Origin: Xiphophorus maculatus
Lineage: Eukaryota > Chordata > Actinopteri > Cyprinodontiformes > Poeciliidae
Assembly (NCBI RefSeq): GCF_002775205.1
Contig: NC_036450.1
Location: 5,643,199 to 5,707,198, forward strand
Direction of reading: 5' to 3'
DNA length: 64,000 nucleotides
Part shown: positions 58,429 through 64,000 of the stretch, piece after piece
How positions within the stretch are numbered: the first letter of the stretch is position 1
Layout: every line of letters starts with the position of its first letter
The notes under the pieces: generated by a model
Database searches by the model: none
Told to the model about the DNA's origin: nothing
What the model saw: the letters and a program-made list of their open reading frames with translations, nothing else
Translations under genes and position numbers: made by a program

Positions 58429-60254
58429 CTTGGCTGGCTCAAGACGTAGAGGGGTTAGTGCCGACTGGTTCGGTGCCTCTACCTGTGCTCTCCCTTCAGG
58501 CCCTCCAGGAGGCACAACAAAATGACCCTGTACTATCGCAGGTCATCCCGTTCGTCATGCAAGGCAGGCGGCCATCCAGGAGAGGAAAATCTAGCTTGCT
58601 GCCAGTAGCTGTGAAGCTCCTGAAACAGTGGGAGAAACTAAGGATGCTTGACAACATTCTATATAGGGTGTGTAAAGATCTAAGTACTGTCAAGAAACGA
58701 TACCAGTTTGTGACTCCCTTGTCTCTGATTGACCAAGCACTTCATGGCGTTCACGATGAGGCTGGACATCAAGGCCAACACCGGACATTACACCTGGCCA
58801 GGCAACGATTCTTTTGGCTCGGAATGGAGCACAGTGTTTGTGAATATGTCAAATGCTGCAAACGTTGCGTTGTGAGCAAAACTCCTGAACCCGAGGGTCG
58901 AGCCCCCCTAGAGAGCATAAAAACCACAAGCCCTCTGGAGTTGGTGTGCCTCGACTTCTGGTCTGCAGAAGATGCAAGGGGTCGAACCGTTGATGTGTTG
59001 GTGGTAACCGACCATTTTACCAAGATGGCCCACGCTTTCCAGTGCCCGGATCAAACCGCCAAACAAGTGGCCCGCAAGCTATGGGACAGATACTTCTGTA
59101 TTTATGGTTTCCCTCAAAGAATCCATTCGGATCAGGGGGCAAATTTCGAGAGTCAGTTGATCCAAGAATTGCTGCAAGTGGCAGGGGTAAAGAAGTCGAG
59201 GACCACTCCATATCATCCGATGGGCAACGGCCAGACCGAGAGGTTTAATAGAAGCCTTGGTAATATGATCAGAGCCTTGCCACCCCGCGATAAGTGCATG
59301 TGGCCACTGATGTTACAATCATTGATTTTTGCTTACAATTGTACTGTCCATGAGTCAACCGGTTATGCGCCTTTCTATTTGATGTTTGGTCGGATTCCTC
59401 GCCTCCCAGTCGATGTCATGTTCCACAATGTGGAAAGGGATAATGAAGTCACGGATTACCACAGCTACACAAAAAGAGTCAGAGAGGACCTTAAAGAGGC
59501 TTTAGCTGCTGCTCAGGCTAATGCCTACTCCAGCCAGCAACATCAGGCCCAGTTGTACAATCTGAAAACAAGGGGCACGGACATAGTTGACGGGGATCGA
59601 GTACTCTTGGCTAATAAGGGGGAACGTGGCCGTAGGAAGCTTGCAGACAAGTGGCCTTCTAACATCTACATTGTTGTGTCTCATGATCCCAGATGCCATA
59701 CTTACCGCATCAGAGATGCAGCAACTGGACAAGAGAAAGTAGTCCATCGCAACTTACTTCTGGCAGCAAACTTCCTGCCACTTGAGTTGGACACAGAGCA
59801 AGAGTCGGTGTTTTCCTCTGACATCACCCCAGATCCAAGTACTGCTAATGGTGGTGGCCAGGATGTCTCAGTTGTGTATTCGGAGAGTAATGGATTGGAC
59901 CGCACTGCTGATTGGGTGGCCAATACCACCTCAAACCCTGAAGACCTCCAGGATGCTGAAAGTTGTGTCAGCAATCTCCAACCAGGAGCAAGCGATGCTG
60001 AGAGTCTTGGAGAGATCGGAAGCGACACGGCTAAGTGCCCAGACTCGCCGCATAACCAGCCAGGAACTGACAAAGAAGCAGTTGCTATAAGTCCTGGTAG
60101 GCCAACAACTCCAACAACTGGTGCTGTAAGTCTTGTCAGATCCAGGGCTGGCAGGATAATCAAACCAGTTAACAGACTGATACAACACATGGCACAAAGG
60201 AACGCACAGACACGTAATGCAGTCTCTGGATTTGCAAGGAGTTTATTTTTGTAG
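58422..60254 (+). CDS. Ty3/gypsy integrase
   Basis: This is an open frame of 610 codons. The N-terminal zinc-binding HHCC pattern (HDEAGHQGQH then CCKRCV) precedes the catalytic core. The core has Asp in LVCLDFWS (about 58950), Asp in RIHSDQGANF (about 59127) and Glu in GNGQTERFNRSL (about 59233), giving a complete D,D-35-E triad. Beyond the core is a GPY/F-like segment (DKWPSNIYIVV, then TYRIRDA). A long serine/threonine-rich tail follows. No stop or frameshift occurs inside it. Confidence 0.9.
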   Translation: MLTWLAQDVEGLVPTGSVPLPVLSLQALQEAQQNDPVLSQVIPFVMQGRRPSRRGKSSLLPVAVKLLKQWEKLRMLDNILYRVCKDLSTVKKRYQFVTPLSLIDQALHGVHDEAGHQGQHRTLHLARQRFFWLGMEHSVCEYVKCCKRCVVSKTPEPEGRAPLESIKTTSPLELVCLDFWSAEDARGRTVDVLVVTDHFTKMAHAFQCPDQTAKQVARKLWDRYFCIYGFPQRIHSDQGANFESQLIQELLQVAGVKKSRTTPYHPMGNGQTERFNRSLGNMIRALPPRDKCMWPLMLQSLIFAYNCTVHESTGYAPFYLMFGRIPRLPVDVMFHNVERDNEVTDYHSYTKRVREDLKEALAAAQANAYSSQQHQAQLYNLKTRGTDIVDGDRVLLANKGERGRRKLADKWPSNIYIVVSHDPRCHTYRIRDAATGQEKVVHRNLLLAANFLPLELDTEQESVFSSDITPDPSTANGGGQDVSVVYSESNGLDRTADWVANTTSNPEDLQDAESCVSNLQPGASDAESLGEIGSDTAKCPDSPHNQPGTDKEAVAISPGRPTTPTTGAVSLVRSRAGRIIKPVNRLIQHMAQRNAQTRNAVSGFARSLFL

Positions 60255-60536
60255 GAGTAAACAACTTTTGTTTGTGAATGGAGTATGGTAGTATTACACC
60301 TCTGTAAATAAGTCAACACCCATTAGCTAAACTGCATGGGAGAGTAACAGCCACTGACTGTGAGATCTTTTAGCAAGCAGGCATTGTTGAGTCTGGCCAA
60401 CTTTCCAATGTCGCTTTTCCTTTCCTAGAGGAAGACCTTTAATGTCGCTCAAGTGTGTGTGGTCGTTGTCTGTCAGATGACAAGAATGTTATTCTGTGTC
60501 CAGTCTTGATTAATGTTGGGACGGTTTTGAGAAGTT

Positions 60537-60548
60537 CAGGGGGGAGTA
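60537..60548 (+). other. Polypurine tract of the Ty3/gypsy element
   Basis: The purine run AGGGGGGAGTA lies immediately before the 3' LTR, where plus-strand DNA synthesis is primed. Confidence 0.75.
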
Positions 60549-61437
60549 TGTAGCATGTAATGTAATTATGTAGCAGAATTAATTTTATTTATTTATTTTA
60601 TTTTTCTTTATGAACCTTCTGAAAACTAATTTTCTTTGAATTGACATGTCTGTAATATATTATTTCTGTTTTATCTTGCTTTCATTTTTGGTCCCTAGTG
60701 TGTAAAAGGCCATCCTCATCTATGAATATTGGTTTTCCTTTGTTTTTTAATTGTATTTTGTTTTGGTGGGGAAGCTTTTATTTTCTTACTTCCTGTTTGC
60801 GCGCTACATCCTGTGTGTTCCCGCTGCCCTCCTCAGTTCACGCCAAGCTGCGCTGAGGAGAGTTAAGTGTACAGAGTTGTCTTTCATTCGAGTATTAAAA
60901 TATTGAAAACGTTCTAAAAATATGTTGTAAACTCACATATATATATATATATTCATGTTTAGCGCAGCACTATGATGGGAATTTGTCTCCCACATTGGTG
61001 ACACCCATCAAGTTTTCCGTATCAACGTGGTTATTTTTTTTTTTCCTTTTGGTTGATTAGGGTGTTTGTGGAGAATCTGGAGCCCAGGAGCTGCTGTGCT
61101 TAAAATGTTCTTGTTTTGAACAGGTATGTGGGTTGTTTCAGATTTTATTCTGATGTTAAATTAATGTATTTAGCATATTTCTATGTTATGGTGGAAAATT
61201 GTAATTGTAGGGCAGGTTATTTCTGTTTAGGTTTTATTTTAATTGCTTTGTATGTCAGAGAATTTTAGTTTTGTTAAATGCATTTCTATCAGTTCGCGCC
61301 AAGCTGCGCTGGGGAGAGGGTGTTTGTGGAGAATCTGGAGCCCAGGAGCTGCTGTGCTTAAAATGTTCTTGTTTTGAAAAGGAATAAAATTATCCTGAAT
61401 CCTGATTCTGATGACTTCCTGTTTCACGACCGTTACA
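60549..61437 (+). repeat. 3' LTR of the Ty3/gypsy element
   Basis: It is nearly identical to the 5' LTR: about nine substitutions, plus two extra AT units and one extra T. It ends CGTTACA, followed by the CCTG target duplication. Confidence 0.95.
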
Positions 61438-62091
61438 CCTGGAACAGACTGACACTAACATCCTGACATCTCATCCCTGAACAAAGCTTTGCAGCATCAA
61501 GGTGACTCTTAGCGCCATATATGGACAGATTTCCTCTAAAGGGGGCGGAGCCTGGATTGGAGGAACCAGCTGCAGCTTCCAGGAACAAACCTTGGGAGCC
61601 TCTGGAGGAGAACATGGAGATGAGATTCCTGCTTTAATCAGTGGATTCATTGATAGAAGACATGACGACTGAAATATCTGAGAGCTGCAGCTCCATTTTC
61701 TACAGATCTGCTGGAACATCAGATAGAAATGAAGAATTTCATAATTTCACATCAAATCTGTTCATCTTCCACAGAAACAACTGAATTATTGACCTGAACT
61801 GGTTCTAAAGGTCTGGATGGTAAAAACATCCATTGTTTTTATGTCTCATTAGTTTCCAGAAAGAGTTGAAATGTTTCAGAAGCTTTTATCCAGCAGCTCA
61901 GTAAAGATCTCTCCTCTTTCCAACCTGATTTAGTCCATGAAGCAGAACATCTCTGCTGCTGCAGCAACAGGAGGAAACTTCTCCAGCTCTCAACTTCTAC
62001 ACTCTGACTGCTTGGAAACAGATCAGGGAGGAACAGCCTTTTCTCCAGGCTGCCTCCTCCTGACTCTAGCGCCACCTACTGGCTGTTCACC

Positions 62092-62830
62092 AGAGGTGGA
62101 GAAAGAACTCAAACAATGTACTGAAGTAAAAGTACAAATAAACAGACAAAAATATTCTCTAGTAAAAGGACCACATTAACATTTTTACTTGAGTAAATGT
62201 AAGAAAGCATGAAAATATGTTTAATATCTGCTGAAGTTGTTTTAAAACCTGACAAACGAGCCTCATGGGAACCAATATTCTAATTTATTGAATATGACTG
62301 TAAATGTAAATATGAGATGGAGATTATTCACATTAATTCAGTAACCAGGATGTGGAGGAGTTTAACGTTACTGGGACATTCATGGCAGGAGACGCTGCGC
62401 TCCATGCGCCCCGACCGCAGTAATCAATGTTACTGCCAGTTCAGCTGCTTACAACTATTTAATTGTTTTATTTATTGCAGTCGATTTAAACTAGAAGCTT
62501 GGTAATATTACATAAAACTTCTCTAACCTAAATCAGTTTAACATCCAAAACTCAGACAGCGTTTAGCAGCTTAACTTTCCTCGATATGTTTTTCAGATTT
62601 GATGGTGAATTTTTGAAAGCTAGCAGTTCATGATATCAGGGAGGCAAAGGCGGCACCAGAATCATTGATTACTTTCAAACTAACCAACAAATCAAAAAGC
62701 ACAAAGCGACTTGGATGTAACTTGTAACGCAACGCTTTATAGAAATGTAGTGAAGTAGAAAGTACAGATACTGTAAAATGTAGTGGAGTAAAAGTTCCCA
62801 CCATTAAATCTACTTACGTACAGAAACATG
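62092..62830. mobile_element. Possible non-autonomous transposon with AGTAAAAGTA-type arms
   Basis: Stretches rich in AAGTAAAAGTAC lie at 62115-62200 and again near 62750-62800 (AGTAGAAAGTACAGATACTG, GTGGAGTAAAAGTTCCC). The gene 2 copy holds a related left part at 22312-22470. This resembles a known fish hAT-like repeat family. Ends and target duplication are unresolved. Confidence 0.35.
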
Positions 62831-64000
62831 AAAAATGTCCTTAAGTTCAGTAACAAAGTTCTTGTCCCAACAACCAGGATCAGGTGAAGGACCTCTGCAG
62901 TCCCATGATGCTTCCTCTCCCTCTTCTAAACCATCTGATGGGCTGATATCATCCCTCTACTTTATCAATAAAATGTTTTTCTTTCTCTTATTACGATTCC
63001 ATTATTTATCCTAAATGTGACGTCAGAGCTGTGGATCTGGAATCTGATTGGTCGGATGGATATTTCCCTGGTTTTCCAACATGAAGGGTCTCTGCCTTTT
63101 TCCAAGACGTTGGGAATTTTTCCCAAACTTTATTGAACAATCCCAAAAGCTTTCCCAACTACTGAAAACCTAAACACATTAGTCTTTTCTTGGATCTGTC
63201 TAAAAGGTCTTATTATTCTTTTTTAATTTCAACCACAGTCAACAGAGCACAATTCTACTTTTTCACCATCATTCACTGCAATTCTTCATTTCCTCTGGAA
63301 AACAAGGGATTTCCATTCTCTCCTGATTCCTTTCATTCTTTGGATCATTGGGGCCTGCCATGCAAAGCAATGGCAGGAACCTATTGCTATTCTCCCAATT
63401 CTTTATTTTTCATCCGTAACCGTTAATGCGGCTCATACCGCTGCGTGCACACCTACAAATGAGGTATCAAAACGTGCAGAAAATTCACGCCATTGGAGCT
63501 ATTACTTTTGGTGGGATTCGGGGTTAACATGGCGACATAATTCGCAAAAAACTACGAAAAAAACCCCATTATAAGTCAATGGGAAAAATCCTAGAAATAC
63601 CCTATTTTTGAGGATTTTCTGTGTCGTCACGAATTCACGTAGAAATGCCATTCAAATTTCATTTTGTAGATACGTCTGTGATCTCTTCGAAAGTGAAGAC
63701 GGCTCGTCGATACCAGTTACGGTTTGTCCACAATTTGTCTCCAAGCGACCCAAAGTTTCTCATTTTTCCTAAAATTAGAGTGTCTCTCTGTCTGAGTGCC
63801 CCTCTGCTAGAGTGAGAAATTAAGAGATTTTTTGACCCCAAAATAATTTTGAAATCGCCATCACGCCCACAAATATCGCACGATTGGTATCAAAATCGGT
63901 CCTCACATTGATACGCATGTCTGCTCCGGTAAAATGTTTTCGAAATTTATCTAGACCGTACGGTTTTCTGTCACGGTGCTTCAGAGCAAAGTCATGCGAC
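62831..64000. other. Right edge, non-coding, probably a dispersed repeat from about 63350
   Basis: There is no LRR or NACHT exon of gene 3 here. From about 63360 the sequence (GCAATGGCAGG, TTAATGCGGCTCATACCG, TAAGTCAATGGGAAAAATCC) looks like a dispersed fish repeat I cannot classify. It runs off the window. Confidence 0.35.

Larger units (their letters stand above)
53188..61437 (+). mobile_element. Complete Ty3/gypsy LTR retrotransposon, antisense to NLR gene 3
   Basis: It has two LTRs of 884 and 889 bp, a tRNA primer site, gag with zinc knuckle, then protease, reverse transcriptase, RNase H and integrase in the Ty3/gypsy order, and a polypurine tract. It is flanked by CCTG at 53184-53187 and 61438-61441. 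Gene 2 carries the empty site (about 21655). The LTRs differ by about nine substitutions plus small length changes, so insertion was recent. The coding part is broken in three places, so the copy is probably not autonomous. Confidence 0.95.
50111..62207. repeat. Segmental duplication block 2, gene 3 copy (interrupted by Ty3/gypsy at 53188-61437)
   Basis: It matches 18581-22424. Removing the LTR element and one CCTG copy restores colinearity with gene 2 exactly. Confidence 0.9.

Noticed and set aside
1..64000. tRNA, rRNA or other known RNA genes
   Set aside because: No cloverleaf-like or rRNA-like sequence was recognised. The tRNA-like signal at 54074 is a primer-binding site, not a gene.
62208..64000. 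Search for the LRR exons expected next to gene 3
   Set aside because: No 174-nt LRR pattern is present before the window ends. Similarity to the gene 2 intron stops at about 62207.

Overview
This window looks like nuclear DNA from a teleost fish. It contains intron-split genes of the fish-expanded NLR-C (NLRC3-like) family, with FISNA-NACHT exons, 174-nt leucine-rich-repeat exons and a terminal B30.2 (PRY-SPRY) exon. It also holds a dense mix of fish-type transposons: Tc1-like, hAT, CR1/L2 and I-clade LINEs, Ty3/gypsy and retrovirus-like LTR elements. Nothing suggests bacterial or viral genomic DNA. I cannot name the species from sequence alone.

Three tandem NLR genes lie head-to-tail on the minus strand. 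Gene 1 has exons 1-7 between 8266 and 2069, and its 3' end is off the left edge or lost. Gene 2 runs from 43072 to 19820. It has a 5' cluster of small exons, FISNA-NACHT at 36567-38364, two LRR exons at 34.7-36.1 kb, a transposon-filled intron of about 11 kb, two more LRR exons at 22.9-23.5 kb, a 47-nt linker exon and a B30.2 exon. Only the linker and B30.2 exons of gene 3 are visible (52079-51351). The repeated blocks are roughly 1.8-9.1 kb with 35.7-43.8 kb, and 18.6-22.4 kb with 50.1-62.2 kb. Exon boundaries were placed from GT/AG sites, matching phases and agreement between copies.

The duplicate copies serve as empty-site controls for insertions. A complete Ty3/gypsy element (53188-61437, 4-bp target duplication, LTRs about 1% different) sits in gene 3 only. 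A 462-bp solo LTR (5606-6067, target duplication GAAAT) sits in gene 1 only. A 201-bp hAT MITE (40218-40418, 8-bp target duplication) sits in gene 2 only. Between genes 1 and 2, at 10.45-18.24 kb, lies a decayed endogenous retrovirus holding a second LTR element with GC-rich minisatellites (12.4-13.5 kb). The large intron of gene 2 holds a Tc1-like element that was entered by an L2-type LINE and then by a solo LTR, followed by an I-clade LINE with an RNase H domain.

The most interesting biology is in the NLR array. The B30.2 exons of genes 2 and 3 differ by about 4%, nearly all of it amino-acid changing, while the adjoining intron differs by well under 1%. An LRR exon is perfectly duplicated within gene 2. 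Symmetric N-terminal exons appear to be gained or lost without breaking frame. This is consistent with rapid diversification of an innate immune recognition module.
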